A stretch of 42,242 bases of DNA. Source: Candidatus Iainarchaeum sp. (GTDB lineage: Archaea > Iainarchaeota > Iainarchaeia > Iainarchaeales > JAAZKV01). This document shows positions 1-8,465 of this stretch, piece after piece. Under the pieces are notes generated by a model. The model worked only from the letters and a program-made list of their open reading frames with translations. It did no database searches and was not told the origin of the DNA. Every line of letters begins with the position of its first letter. Position 1 is the stretch's first letter. The DNA lies in assembly GCA_028702895.1 (NCBI GenBank), contig JAQVNZ010000004.1, positions 1 to 42,242 of the forward strand. The letters run 5' to 3'. The translations under genes were made by a program, and so were the position numbers.

Positions 1-716
1 CTCCAGATGAAATTATTTTAGGCCAAAGAGCAAAGATGAAAATTAATATTAAAAATTCAGGATCAAAAAAAGCAGATGTGTTTGTTCAATTTGTTGCAGA
101 AGATTTAAGATCTATTATAGATATTACTAGTTTTGATATTGTTGAAGGAAACGCTAGTGCTAATACAAGTCTTAATCCTGGTGAATCAAAAGATTTTATT
201 TTTTTTATAAAACCTCTTTTTGTTAGTCGCTATAATTTGCCATCTTCTGAATTATTTTTTAATAATATTTTTGGAGAATCGCAAAGAATTATTAGTAATC
301 ACCCACAATTAACTGTTTTAGAACCAAACCAAGCAAATATTACTATTATAGGTAGAGAAATAATTGATGATAAATTTAATTTTATTATAAATGTTAAAAA
401 CAATTGGGGCGAACAATTAACTGGAGAATTATTTATTTATCCATTTGATTTAGTTGAAAATTCTAAAATTAATTTAAATTTAAATTCTTTTTCAGAAAGA
501 GAATTTAAGTTTGTTACAAATAATTTATTTCAAGGAGATTATGTTGTTTGGGCTCAATTAAATACTGTTGATTATAATTATAATTCTGAAAATATTTCTT
601 TTTCAATAGTTGAAAATAATTATTTATTTGAAATCATTTTTTCAATTATTGCAATAATAGTTACGGGTATAATATTTGTTTTTATTTATTTTGAAAAGAA
701 CATTAAACGTTTATAA
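1..716 (+). CDS. Membrane-anchored extracellular beta-sandwich protein, 5' partial
   Basis: The reading frame is open to the left edge of the window: codons from position 3 (PDEIILGQRAK) run in frame into the first ATG at 36, so the real start lies outside and the ATG at 36 is probably internal. The visible part reads as alternating beta-strand sequence with phrases such as KINIKNSGSKKADV and FNFIINVKNNWGEQ, which resemble CARDB/NEW3-type immunoglobulin-like domains of archaeal cell-surface proteins. A single hydrophobic helix (about residues 195-218 counted from the ATG at 36) followed by a short basic tail (EKNIKRL) would anchor the C-terminus in the membrane with the beta domains outside. 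The gene converges with the coiled-coil lipoprotein gene, the two stops being 23 nt apart. Function is unknown; domain family is inferred from pattern only. Confidence 0.7.
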   Translation, partial: PDEIILGQRAKMKINIKNSGSKKADVFVQFVAEDLRSIIDITSFDIVEGNASANTSLNPGESKDFIFFIKPLFVSRYNLPSSELFFNNIFGESQRIISNHPQLTVLEPNQANITIIGREIIDDKFNFIINVKNNWGEQLTGELFIYPFDLVENSKINLNLNSFSEREFKFVTNNLFQGDYVVWAQLNTVDYNYNSENISFSIVENNYLFEIIFSIIAIIVTGIIFVFIYFEKNIKRL

Positions 717-739
717 TATGATAAATTTTTAAATTTTTT

Positions 740-3700
740 TTATTCATCCCATTGTTCAAGAACTTGTTTTTTTAAATTTTCATCTTTTTGTTTCTTTTTT
801 GAAATACTTATTTTTAAAACGCCTGCAACAAAAATAATTAAAATTATTGGTATTATTCCTAAAATTAAATTATCTTGGTTAAAATCAGTTTTTAACAAAA
901 TTAATGCTTGTATATAATTGTTTAAATCTAATTCTGTTTTTGCTTTTTCTAATGTTGAGTAATTAACATTATTATCAATTGAAAAATTATATTCTTTTAT
1001 AACATTTCTTTTTAATTCAGTTATTGATTTTGTTAATTCATCATTAATATTTTGTAGTTGAATAAAATCTTTTTCATTAAATTCTTCATATTGCATGATA
1101 GTTTCTTTGATTTTTTCAAGTCTGCTTTTTGTTATTGGAAAGATTATTCGTAAAGTATTAGTTTTTTCAAAGTTATCTAATTCCTTTTCTAAAAAAATTA
1201 TTAATAATTTTGTTTGGGTTAATATTAAATTAAATTCTGTCTGTTTTTCTTCTACTTTTATTTCATCGTTTGTTTTTATCAATATTAATTTTTTGTTATA
1301 TTGTTCAAATAAATTGTTTATTTCTAGATAAGCTTTTTTTGATTCAACTGGGTAATATGCAATATTTTCTTCAATATAATTTATGTTTTTTATTATTTCA
1401 TTAATTATTGTTTGTAATTCTTCATTTTTATTATTTTTTTCAGTATTTATTTCTTTTTTAATTTCTTTTATTTTGTTTAATATTTCAACATCTATTTTGA
1501 AAACTTTTTTTTCTATAGTTAGCATGGCTTGATCAAATTGATTTAATTGTAATTCATTATTTGCTTGTTGTATCAATTTTTCAATTTCTATTGTCGTTTT
1601 TTCTAATCCTAATTTTGTTGATTCTATTAATTGTTCTTCTAATAATAATATTTTTTGTTTTATTGTTTGAATTTTTAATTGTTCGTCAATCATTTTTTTA
1701 AATTCATTTTCAAGTTCAATTATTTTTTCATTTCCTGTTTTAATCAATATTTCATATTCTTTGATTAGTTTTTCATTAAATTCAATTAATAATATTTTTT
1801 CTATTTCTTTAGAAATAATTGTTTCGTTGTGTTGGTTTAATTTTAATAAGATTTGTTTTAGTTGTTCTATATAATAATCTTCAACAGAATCAATATCTAT
1901 TATTAATAAATATTTTCTTTCTTGGCCGGGTAAAAAAGCTTGGTTTTTTAAAACTAAATTTCCATTCAATATTTCTTTTTGTTTGTTTATCATTTCTTCG
2001 TCAAAAATATTTATTTGTTTTATTTTTTCATTTGAATTAAGCGGAATAATTATTGTTCCACTTATTTTTTCATTTGTTAAATTTTTTGTTATTATTGTGT
2101 ATTCTAATTTTTGATTATTTTTTGTTAATAATTTTTCATTTTTTAAAATTTTTTCTAATTTTATTAGTTCTTTTGTATAAATAAATACTAGAATTTCTGT
2201 TTTATTATCCACATTTTCTGCAACAAAAATTATTTCGTTGTTTTGTATAATGTTTGTTATTTCTTTTTGATTAATAAAAACTATTATGTTTGTTTGATTA
2301 GAGGGAATATTTGTTTTAATTAATAATTTGTTTATTTTTTCAGTATTTGCAATTATTTTTCGTTGTATTAAACCAGCTTGGGTTGTTGCATAAATTATTT
2401 TGTCTGTTTGACTTATTTCTATATTTTTGTTTATTTGTATTAGTATTTCAGTTAGTCCATTTGGCGTGTTAGTTAGACTAATAAATCCTGTTTCGCCAAA
2501 ACATATATTTTCAAAATTTGTTGGGATTTCAATAAGTTTTCCTTCATCGATTTTAATAAAATATGTTTCGTTGGTTGTTATAGTTTCAAATGGATTATTA
2601 ATTGTGATTTTTAATATTATGTTGTTGTCAATTCCAACTTGGGTTAAATTATAATTAATATATTCTTTTTTTATTGTTTTTTCAATTGCTATTTTTTTAT
2701 ATTTATTATTTTTTTCAGTCAGTGTTTGAATTTCATTTTTTAATTCTTCGAATAATTTTTCTTTTTTAAATAATATTTTATCATAGTGTATTGTATTATT
2801 TGAAAAATAAATATTTAGTTCTTGGATTCGTTTTTCTAAGACATCAATTTCTTTTTGGATATTTTTTTCATTTAAATAATAATTGATTTGTTTTAACTCA
2901 ACAGTGAGTTCGTTTATTTTTTTGATGTTTTCAACAATATTTTTTATAAAATAATCATCTTCTAATGTGTAATGTAATTGATTTTTTATTGATTCGCAAG
3001 CATCATTGAAATAGAAAATATTTTCTGGAGTAACTTCTTCGTTTTTTAAATTTTCAAATAATATTATTAATTCAAATTCGTTTGAGTAATTAATTATTTT
3101 ATTTAAATATTCAAAACAATTTTTTGTTAAATCTAATTTTTTCAATTCTAATTTTTCATAATCATTTATCCCATCAATTAAAATTTGTTTAGTTTTTAAC
3201 ATTTCTTCGCAATAATATAGCATATCATTATTTTTTTTAATGACATTTGTTGTAAAAAAAGACAAATCTTGTTTTATTAATATTAATTCTTTTTTTTCAG
3301 TTTCAAATTTTTCTTTTGTTATTTTTTGTGCTTGTTCAAAACATTTTTCTTTTAAAAGCACAATGTTTTTTTGCTTTTTTATTTCTAAATTGATATTTAT
3401 TTCTTGTAATATATTAGTTATTTGTTTTATTTTTTGTAATTCTTCACCAAGTCCAATATTATTTTTTGCTTTCCTATTTTTTAATTCAAAAATTTCTTTT
3501 CTAGTATCTTCAATTATTTTTTCATAATCTATTTGTTTGTTAATTCCTTGTAAAAGTAATTCTTGTTCTAAAAAAGTAAATTGTTTTGTATTATTTATTT
3601 CATTTAATAAATTTGTAGTAATAATTTCAGTTTTTTCTAATGTTTCCCAATATTTGGGTAAATCTTTTTTGATTTTTGCATAATCTTTATCTATTTTATT

Positions 3701-4570
3701 TATTAAATCTGCAAATCTTTTTATTGAAGAATTTTTACTTCCTGCTAAATCAGAATATAATTTCATAAATTCTTTCGCTGGTAAATTTTTTAATTCATCA
3801 ATACTTTCGTATTTAAAAAAAACATTTTCTAATGTATTAAATAAGTCATAAAAATAATTACTTAGAAATGGGAATTGTCCTTCTCTTTCTAATCCTAATT
3901 GTGTTAATATTGATCCTTCTACAATTTTATATGATTTTATCCAAAATGAATTTCGCTCTATTAAATATTCATATTTTTTTGATGCGTTTGAAGCATTATA
4001 ATTTTTTATTTTTTCTAAATAATATCCGACATAATTATTGTTTGTAGTATTATTATTTTCTAAGTCTGATAATATTTGTCGTAATTCGATTAACGAAAAA
4101 TAAATTTCTTCTTCTTTTAAGAGATCTATTTTTTGTTCTGTTAACATTTGTTCTTGCAAGGTTATGACCTCAAAACTATTGTTTATACCAAAATCAAGTT
4201 CTCTAAATGCTTGTTCTAAATAAAATCTTGTTTGGTTTATTGTGCCTGGTAATTCTGGGTTGTTGCCATCATTACACAATTTACTTATTTTTTTTAATTC
4301 TTCAACACCTTTATTATAATAAAACCAACTTCTACCAAAATTATTTTTTAATTCGTATAATTTACTTTCTTGTTCATATCCTAAATTAGTGCTTATCATT
4401 AAATTAATTTCTTCAAAACAAGTGTTTTCAGTTTTACAATTTGTAATATAATCATAACTTTGGGTTGTTAGGGAATAACAAAGATTTTTTTCTTCTCTTG
4501 ACATTTCAGTACAACCAAAAAAGAAAAATATTAAAATGATTAAAATTAAAATGATTTTTACTTGCTTCAT
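740..4570 (-). CDS. Giant coiled-coil lipoprotein, function unknown (1276 aa)
   Basis: I do not recognise a family. The N-terminus is a classic signal sequence: MKQVK, then a long Ile/Leu/Phe run ending FFFFGC, so Cys20 is a likely lipobox cysteine for lipid anchoring. Most of the following 1200 residues are Lys/Glu/Ile/Leu/Asn-rich and heptad-like, so long coiled coils are expected, interrupted around residues 630-880 by a beta-rich segment (phrases such as NNIILKITINNPFETI and TNIPSNQTNIIVFINQ) that may be one or two immunoglobulin-like folds. A second hydrophobic helix near residues 1230-1252 is followed by a Lys-rich cytoplasmic tail ending LEQWDE. Two membrane attachments with a large outer coiled coil suggest an envelope or surface structural protein. 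On the minus strand a TATA-like TTTTTAAATA sits about 30 nt ahead of the ATG, consistent with a leaderless message. Confidence 0.8.
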   Translation of the reverse strand: MKQVKIILILIILIFFFFGCTEMSREEKNLCYSLTTQSYDYITNCKTENTCFEEINLMISTNLGYEQESKLYELKNNFGRSWFYYNKGVEELKKISKLCNDGNNPELPGTINQTRFYLEQAFRELDFGINNSFEVITLQEQMLTEQKIDLLKEEEIYFSLIELRQILSDLENNNTTNNNYVGYYLEKIKNYNASNASKKYEYLIERNSFWIKSYKIVEGSILTQLGLEREGQFPFLSNYFYDLFNTLENVFFKYESIDELKNLPAKEFMKLYSDLAGSKNSSIKRFADLINKIDKDYAKIKKDLPKYWETLEKTEIITTNLLNEINNTKQFTFLEQELLLQGINKQIDYEKIIEDTRKEIFELKNRKAKNNIGLGEELQKIKQITNILQEININLEIKKQKNIVLLKEKCFEQAQKITKEKFETEKKELILIKQDLSFFTTNVIKKNNDMLYYCEEMLKTKQILIDGINDYEKLELKKLDLTKNCFEYLNKIINYSNEFELIILFENLKNEEVTPENIFYFNDACESIKNQLHYTLEDDYFIKNIVENIKKINELTVELKQINYYLNEKNIQKEIDVLEKRIQELNIYFSNNTIHYDKILFKKEKLFEELKNEIQTLTEKNNKYKKIAIEKTIKKEYINYNLTQVGIDNNIILKITINNPFETITTNETYFIKIDEGKLIEIPTNFENICFGETGFISLTNTPNGLTEILIQINKNIEISQTDKIIYATTQAGLIQRKIIANTEKINKLLIKTNIPSNQTNIIVFINQKEITNIIQNNEIIFVAENVDNKTEILVFIYTKELIKLEKILKNEKLLTKNNQKLEYTIITKNLTNEKISGTIIIPLNSNEKIKQINIFDEEMINKQKEILNGNLVLKNQAFLPGQERKYLLIIDIDSVEDYYIEQLKQILLKLNQHNETIISKEIEKILLIEFNEKLIKEYEILIKTGNEKIIELENEFKKMIDEQLKIQTIKQKILLLEEQLIESTKLGLEKTTIEIEKLIQQANNELQLNQFDQAMLTIEKKVFKIDVEILNKIKEIKKEINTEKNNKNEELQTIINEIIKNINYIEENIAYYPVESKKAYLEINNLFEQYNKKLILIKTNDEIKVEEKQTEFNLILTQTKLLIIFLEKELDNFEKTNTLRIIFPITKSRLEKIKETIMQYEEFNEKDFIQLQNINDELTKSITELKRNVIKEYNFSIDNNVNYSTLEKAKTELDLNNYIQALILLKTDFNQDNLILGIIPIILIIFVAGVLKISISKKKQKDENLKKQVLEQWDE

Positions 4571-4709
4571 AGTTTGTTTGTTTGGTTTTTTTATTTAAAA
4601 ATAGTTCTAATTTTTCGTCAAATGTCTAAACTAGAATAAAAGTATTTGGTAATAAAAAAGAGTTGTTAATTTTTTATTGGTTTTTTTAAGCTATCTTGTT
4701 TATTTATTT

Positions 4710-5009
4710 TCATTTTTGTTTGCATTGTTCTATTACTTCTTGGGGATTTTCTATTGCTGAATATAAACAATAATTTTCTGTTGAAAGTATTTCTTTTATA
4801 GCAATACAATTTTTTAAAGTATTTGGTGTTGTTTCTTCAATAAGCGGGGTTATGAAATATTGTCCAAAGATTATTCCTAAAATCATTCCAATAATTAAAA
4901 TAATTAATACAAATTTTGTTTTTGAAAAAAAATTAGTTAATTTACTTGATTTGCGTCCTTTTTTTGTTTGAATTTCATTAATATATTCTTCTTGTTCTAT
5001 TAAAGACAT
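4710..5009 (-). CDS. Small single-pass membrane protein, function unknown (99 aa)
   Basis: The protein has a charged N-terminal tail of about 30 residues (SLIEQEEYINEIQTKKGRKS), one hydrophobic helix at roughly residues 32-54 (FVLIILIIGMILGIIFGQYF) and a C-terminal part with three cysteines (about residues 68, 80 and 95) that would lie outside the cell if the basic N-terminus stays in. I do not recognise a family. It lies upstream of the giant lipoprotein gene on the same strand, with a 139-nt AT-rich gap, so the two could be cotranscribed or have separate promoters. The length and clean codon usage support a real gene, but there is no homology-level evidence for its role. Confidence 0.6.
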   Translation of the reverse strand: MSLIEQEEYINEIQTKKGRKSSKLTNFFSKTKFVLIILIIGMILGIIFGQYFITPLIEETTPNTLKNCIAIKEILSTENYCLYSAIENPQEVIEQCKQK

Positions 5010-5334
5010 ATTATAATTAGGATTGATAGATTAAAAAGTTTTTGTTTTTTGAATTATTTTTTTGTGCATTTATAAAGTTTATATATTTTTGGAAAAAATT
5101 TATTGTTGTGGTTAGTTTTTAATTTTTGACTGTGGAGAATCGTCGTTAATTTTGGCTTTTTTTATTTTTTTAGTTAAATAAAGCATATATATACATAATT
5201 ATTTTTTAAAGTTAATTCGCACTCTTGATAATTTCTTATTTATACATAATATCTTTTTTAATTTTATTTTTTTAAAGAAATATTTATAAAGGAGTTAGAC
5301 ATTCTATTAGTAATAACAAATAGGTTGGTTTAAA
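5010..5334. other. Gene-free 325-nt intergenic stretch between divergent genes
   Basis: This very AT-rich stretch separates the minus-strand membrane protein gene from the plus-strand PRC-barrel gene. I see no ORF longer than a few codons, no tRNA-like cloverleaf and no repeat array. The only clear signal is the TATA box at 5283-5290 serving the downstream gene. A lone CGTC at 5141 does not have the second box seen in the three paired CGTC elements elsewhere in the window. Confidence 0.6.
5283..5290 (+). promoter_or_regulatory. TATA box of the PRC-barrel gene
   Basis: TTTATAAA is followed by GGAGTTAG. The predicted transcription start is near 5310, giving a short leader of about 25 nt before the ATG at 5335. 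No strong GGTGA site is present in the leader (only GGTTGG), unlike most led genes in this window. Confidence 0.55.
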
Positions 5335-5610
5335 ATGTATAAATACACTATAGCAAGACAATTAGCTTCTAAAAGAGTTATAACTAATCGTGGCGACGAA
5401 GTAGGCAAGCTTTCTGATATGATTGTTGCTGAAGTTGGCGGCGAAATAGAATCGTTAGTTGTTGAAATAGATAGAAATTCAAAAGTTCTTTCAAAAGCTG
5501 GTAAATTAGGTAAAACAATAGAAATCCCATATTCGGCAGTTACTGCGGTTAGTGATGTTTTTATTGTTGATGAAAGAGAATTAATAGAAGAAATTTCTAA
5601 AAAAGAATAA
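5335..5610 (+). CDS. PRC-barrel domain protein (91 aa)
   Basis: Nearly the whole protein fits a single PRC-barrel: the opening strand ARQLASKRVITNRGDEVGKL, a central SDMIVAEVGGEIESLVVEI and a closing IPYSAVTAVSDVFIVDE are the usual three sections of this small beta-barrel. Free-standing PRC-barrel proteins of about 80-100 residues are common in archaea. The fold is related to the RimM C-terminal and photosynthetic reaction-centre H subunit domains, and a structural or RNA/protein-binding role (recently linked to cell division in haloarchaea) is known for some members. The gene stands alone, with its own TATA box and a T-rich tract behind it. Assignment to the fold is firm; the specific partner is unknown. 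Confidence 0.88.
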   Translation: MYKYTIARQLASKRVITNRGDEVGKLSDMIVAEVGGEIESLVVEIDRNSKVLSKAGKLGKTIEIPYSAVTAVSDVFIVDERELIEEISKKE

Positions 5611-5647
5611 TTTTTTTTAAATTTTTTTCTTTTCTTTTTTCCTTTTC
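5611..5647 (+). terminator. T-rich tract after the PRC-barrel gene
   Basis: Runs of 8, 7 and 6 T interrupted by single A or C residues follow the stop codon directly. Archaeal RNA polymerase terminates at such U-rich tracts without a hairpin, so this is the likely 3' end of the PRC-barrel message. Confidence 0.5.
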
Positions 5648-5773
5648 TAGTTAATATAATTATTTACTTTAAACACTATCATTTAAGTTAAAATTTAGTA
5701 AAATTTATTTTTCTTACACCTTTTATTTTAATCCTGTTTTTTAAAATTATTTTTTTTGAGAGTCTTATTTTTG

Positions 5774-6835
5774 TTAAATTTCAATTTTAATAATATTTTT
5801 ATCAATATTAATTTCTTTTATTTTTATAATTTTATTTTCTAATTTTTCTTTTATTTGTTTTTCATTAAACCCGTTTTTTATTAGTTTGTTGATTTGTTTA
5901 ATTAATTCATTTAATTCTTGGTATTTTAAATAAATCATATTTCCTTTTTCTTTTAACTCTAGTTCTAATTGTTCGAAGTCTTCTTGTTGTTTTTTGTAAT
6001 CTATTTTTTTTTGTTCTTTTTTAACAACTTCTTTTTGTTCAAAATTTCTTTGAGTTAATTCATTTAATGCTTCATTAATTGAAGAATATTCTTTTTGGAT
6101 ATTTTTTTTTAAATCAATTGTATATAGTGTATTTTCAAAAACAAATATTTTTTGTATTGGGGATGAATATAGTTCTTGAATAAAAGAAGAAATTTTTTTA
6201 AGTTCTTCGTCGCTTGTTGTATTTGAATCTTTTTTTTTGTCGATTTTTAGTTCATCAAAAATAAATTCTAATATTAAAGGGGCAATATTAATTAATTCTA
6301 ATGTTGCACCAAAAACAGTTTTAGTGTTTTGCTTCATTTTTTTTATATATTCGTTTTCATCTAATTTTAGTGGGTTTTGTCCCCTAGAACTTGGAAAATT
6401 ATATTTTTGTTCTTTTGCTAATTCTCGATCTTTCCATTTTTCTTTTCGCATGGCTTTGAGTATTCGCATTTCTTTATCGCATAAAATAATATTTCCTTTT
6501 GCGAATAATTCTAAAATTAAATAAACGCTTGGGAATTCAAAAATAATTATTCTATCTAATTCTTGTTGGGTTATTGAAATTATTCTTTGATTAAATAAAT
6601 ATTTTTTTAAAAATGCTGAAAAACCTCCTGGGTTTTGTTTTGCTGGTTCGCTTTTATTTGATATAAAAAAAGAGTTTTGGGTTATTAAAATATTTTTATC
6701 TCCTTCTTTAGTGTGTATTTTTAATTTTAACAAATTATCGTCTGTAGTTTGTATTTTATTTATAAATCCATTAATAAGAATTTGATTTTCTTGAATAATA
6801 TGTTTTAGGGTCAGGTTAGAAATATTGATTTGCAT
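5774..6835 (-). CDS. NFACT-N / Rqc2 (RqcH)-like protein lacking the NFACT-R half (353 aa)
   Basis: The N-terminal 150 residues match the NFACT-N domain of Rqc2/RqcH, the ribosome quality-control factor that binds the stalled 60S/50S subunit with peptidyl-tRNA. Diagnostic stretches are FSAFLKKYL, ISITQQELDRIIIFEFPS (with the conserved Asp94-Arg95 pair) and LELFAKGNIILCD. Residues 170-220 could be the helix-hairpin-helix section and 265-340 the first arm of the middle coiled coil. Full-length family members are about 550-700 residues and continue into a second coiled-coil arm and the NFACT-R domain; here the protein stops at about the point where NFACT-R should begin (NGFNEKQIKEKLENK then INIDKNIIKIEI). 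No continuation is visible downstream in any frame, so this looks like a genuine short form or an old truncation. It has its own gap on both sides and no obvious operon partner. Confidence 0.8.
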   Translation of the reverse strand: MQINISNLTLKHIIQENQILINGFINKIQTTDDNLLKLKIHTKEGDKNILITQNSFFISNKSEPAKQNPGGFSAFLKKYLFNQRIISITQQELDRIIIFEFPSVYLILELFAKGNIILCDKEMRILKAMRKEKWKDRELAKEQKYNFPSSRGQNPLKLDENEYIKKMKQNTKTVFGATLELINIAPLILEFIFDELKIDKKKDSNTTSDEELKKISSFIQELYSSPIQKIFVFENTLYTIDLKKNIQKEYSSINEALNELTQRNFEQKEVVKKEQKKIDYKKQQEDFEQLELELKEKGNMIYLKYQELNELIKQINKLIKNGFNEKQIKEKLENKIIKIKEINIDKNIIKIEI

Positions 6836-6930
6836 ATAAAATAGAATAGTGTAATGTTTAATAAGAATTAATTTTTCTTAAAAAACATTATTTTTGACAT
6901 TATTTTAAATTATTTGCATAATTTTGGAAA

Positions 6931-8130
6931 TTAATCTTTCGCATAGTCAATCATTAATTTTAATAATTTTGGTCTGGTTACCAATTTTTTTGTTATTAAA
7001 ACTGCTTTATCTTTTTTTGTTAGAGTTCCGTTTCCAATTCTTAATGCTTCGTCTATTGTGATACTTTCGGCTAGATAATTAAAATCATCGTTGTTTAATT
7101 TTTCAAGGAAGTGTCTTCCTTTTAATCTTCGTTTTAAATCATTTCCACTTAATGTGTACCATTCTTTAGTATATTCTTCTAAATCTTTTTCTAAAAATTT
7201 GTTTGATTTTAATGCTTTTATAGCGTGTTTTGCGGCTAATCTTCCGCCTTCCATTGCTATGCCTATTCCTCCGCCATGTATTGGATCAACCATGTGTCCA
7301 GCGTCGCCTGCAACTAATAAATTATCTGCTTGCATCTTTTCTATGAATCCGCCAACGGGTATAACTCCAGCATTAACTTCAATTATTGAACCATCTTTTA
7401 TTCCGTCTTGTGTAGCAATCCATTTATCCAAATAAGATTTTGCAGTTTCTTTTTCGTATGCTCCTATTCCAATTCCAACATTAGCAGTTCCTTTTCTTTT
7501 TGGAAAAATCCAAATGTATCCTCTTGGTGCAACGTCTGTTCCAAAAAATAAGTGTAGTAAATTTTCATCATAACCACTTATTCCTGTCATTTCGTATTGG
7601 TATCCCGAATCAGTTTCCCTTAAATCTAATTTAGTATTTAATCCTAGCATTTTTGCGGTTAGTGAATCTACACCATCACAAGCTATTACCATTTTACACG
7701 TTAATTTTTTTAATTCTTTATTTTCTTCAATAGTTAATTCTACTTCGTTGTTTTCTCTTTTCGCAGACATAACTTGATTTTTCATTAAAATTTTAGCTCC
7801 TTTTTTTACTGCTTCTATTGCTAAATATTTTTCAAACATTTTTCTTTCTAAAACGTATCCTTGCGCTTTGTCATCTTTCATTTTTATGCTTTTTCCATTT
7901 GGAGAATATAATTGTGCGCCTTTTATTTCTTGTACTGCCCATTCTTTTTTTGGTGTAAGATTCATTTTCTCAAACCATCTATTGCTTAATCCTTCAGCAC
8001 ATCGTTTTGGACAACCAATTTCTTGTTTTCTATCTACTACTAATATTTTTAATTTTTCTTTCATTAATTCGTGTGCAGCGCATAATCCTGCTGGTCCAGC
8101 ACCTACAACAATTACATCATAATCAACCAT
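6931..8130 (-). CDS. Geranylgeranyl reductase (digeranylgeranylglycerophospholipid reductase)
   Basis: This FAD enzyme saturates the double bonds of the geranylgeranyl chains of archaeal ether lipids at the membrane. The N-terminal Rossmann motif YDVIVVGAGPAGLCAAHEL, the family motif CPKRCAEGLSNRW (residues about 40-52) and the second FAD motif LLVAGDAGHMVDPIHGGGIG (about 270-290) are all intact, and 399 residues is the usual length. The ATG at 8130 is preceded by GGTGAT 3 nt away. The ferredoxin gene ends 13 nt upstream, so the pair is an operon. Ferredoxin as electron donor to geranylgeranyl reductase has been shown for Methanosarcina acetivorans, which fits this arrangement. It completes, at a distance of 4 kb, the isoprenoid block that begins at 12012. 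Confidence 0.95.
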   Translation of the reverse strand: MVDYDVIVVGAGPAGLCAAHELMKEKLKILVVDRKQEIGCPKRCAEGLSNRWFEKMNLTPKKEWAVQEIKGAQLYSPNGKSIKMKDDKAQGYVLERKMFEKYLAIEAVKKGAKILMKNQVMSAKRENNEVELTIEENKELKKLTCKMVIACDGVDSLTAKMLGLNTKLDLRETDSGYQYEMTGISGYDENLLHLFFGTDVAPRGYIWIFPKRKGTANVGIGIGAYEKETAKSYLDKWIATQDGIKDGSIIEVNAGVIPVGGFIEKMQADNLLVAGDAGHMVDPIHGGGIGIAMEGGRLAAKHAIKALKSNKFLEKDLEEYTKEWYTLSGNDLKRRLKGRHFLEKLNNDDFNYLAESITIDEALRIGNGTLTKKDKAVLITKKLVTRPKLLKLMIDYAKD

Positions 8131-8143
8131 TCAATCACCAATA

Positions 8144-8320
8144 TTATTTTTTTATTTCCATTGCTCCAACTGGGCAAATACTTACACAAGCTCCGCAATT
8201 AATACATTTTTTTTTGTCAACTATTATTCTAGTATCTTTTAATACTAGCGCTTGTGTGGGACAAACGCCTACGCACCCTCCGCAATAAACACATTTATCT
8301 GGATCATTTTCTACAACCAT
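8144..8320 (-). CDS. 2[4Fe-4S] ferredoxin
   Basis: A 58-residue protein made of two ferredoxin half-domains: CVYCGGCVGVCPTQAL and CINCGACVSICPVGAM, each the CxxCxxCxxxCP pattern of a cubane cluster. A longer frame could begin at a TTG at 8332, but the ATG at 8320 is preceded by a perfect GGTGAT (8330-8325) at 4-nt spacing, so I start there. Its 13-nt distance to the geranylgeranyl reductase gene suggests it is that enzyme's dedicated electron donor. A minus-strand TATA box at 8359-8366 would start transcription about 17 nt before the start codon. Confidence 0.93.
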   Translation of the reverse strand: MVVENDPDKCVYCGGCVGVCPTQALVLKDTRIIVDKKKCINCGACVSICPVGAMEIKK

Positions 8321-8358
8321 TTTTATCACCAATTAAGTATTAATGATAATAATAGTTT

Positions 8359-8366
8359 TATTTAAA
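8359..8366 (-). promoter_or_regulatory. TATA box of the ferredoxin-reductase operon
   Basis: On the minus strand the sequence reads TTTAAATA within GTTTTTTAAATAAAAC. The expected start is near 8337, leaving a short leader that contains the GGTGAT site of the ferredoxin gene. Confidence 0.55.
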
Positions 8367-8465
8367 AAACATACTTTTTTCATAATTTTTTTTATTTTAT
8401 AAATTATTTTATTTAGTTTGTAAATTATTTTTTAGCATATTAATTAGTTTTTGATTATATTATTT

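Noticed and set aside
4616..4640. A CGTCAAAT sequence in the gap near the giant lipoprotein gene
   Set aside because: No CGTC follows at +22 and there is no TATA box in the right place or strand; the lipoprotein gene is on the minus strand, so orientation is also wrong.
5141..5175. A CGTC in the gap before the PRC-barrel gene
   Set aside because: The second box and CG at +10 are missing, and the TATA box is more than 130 nt away.
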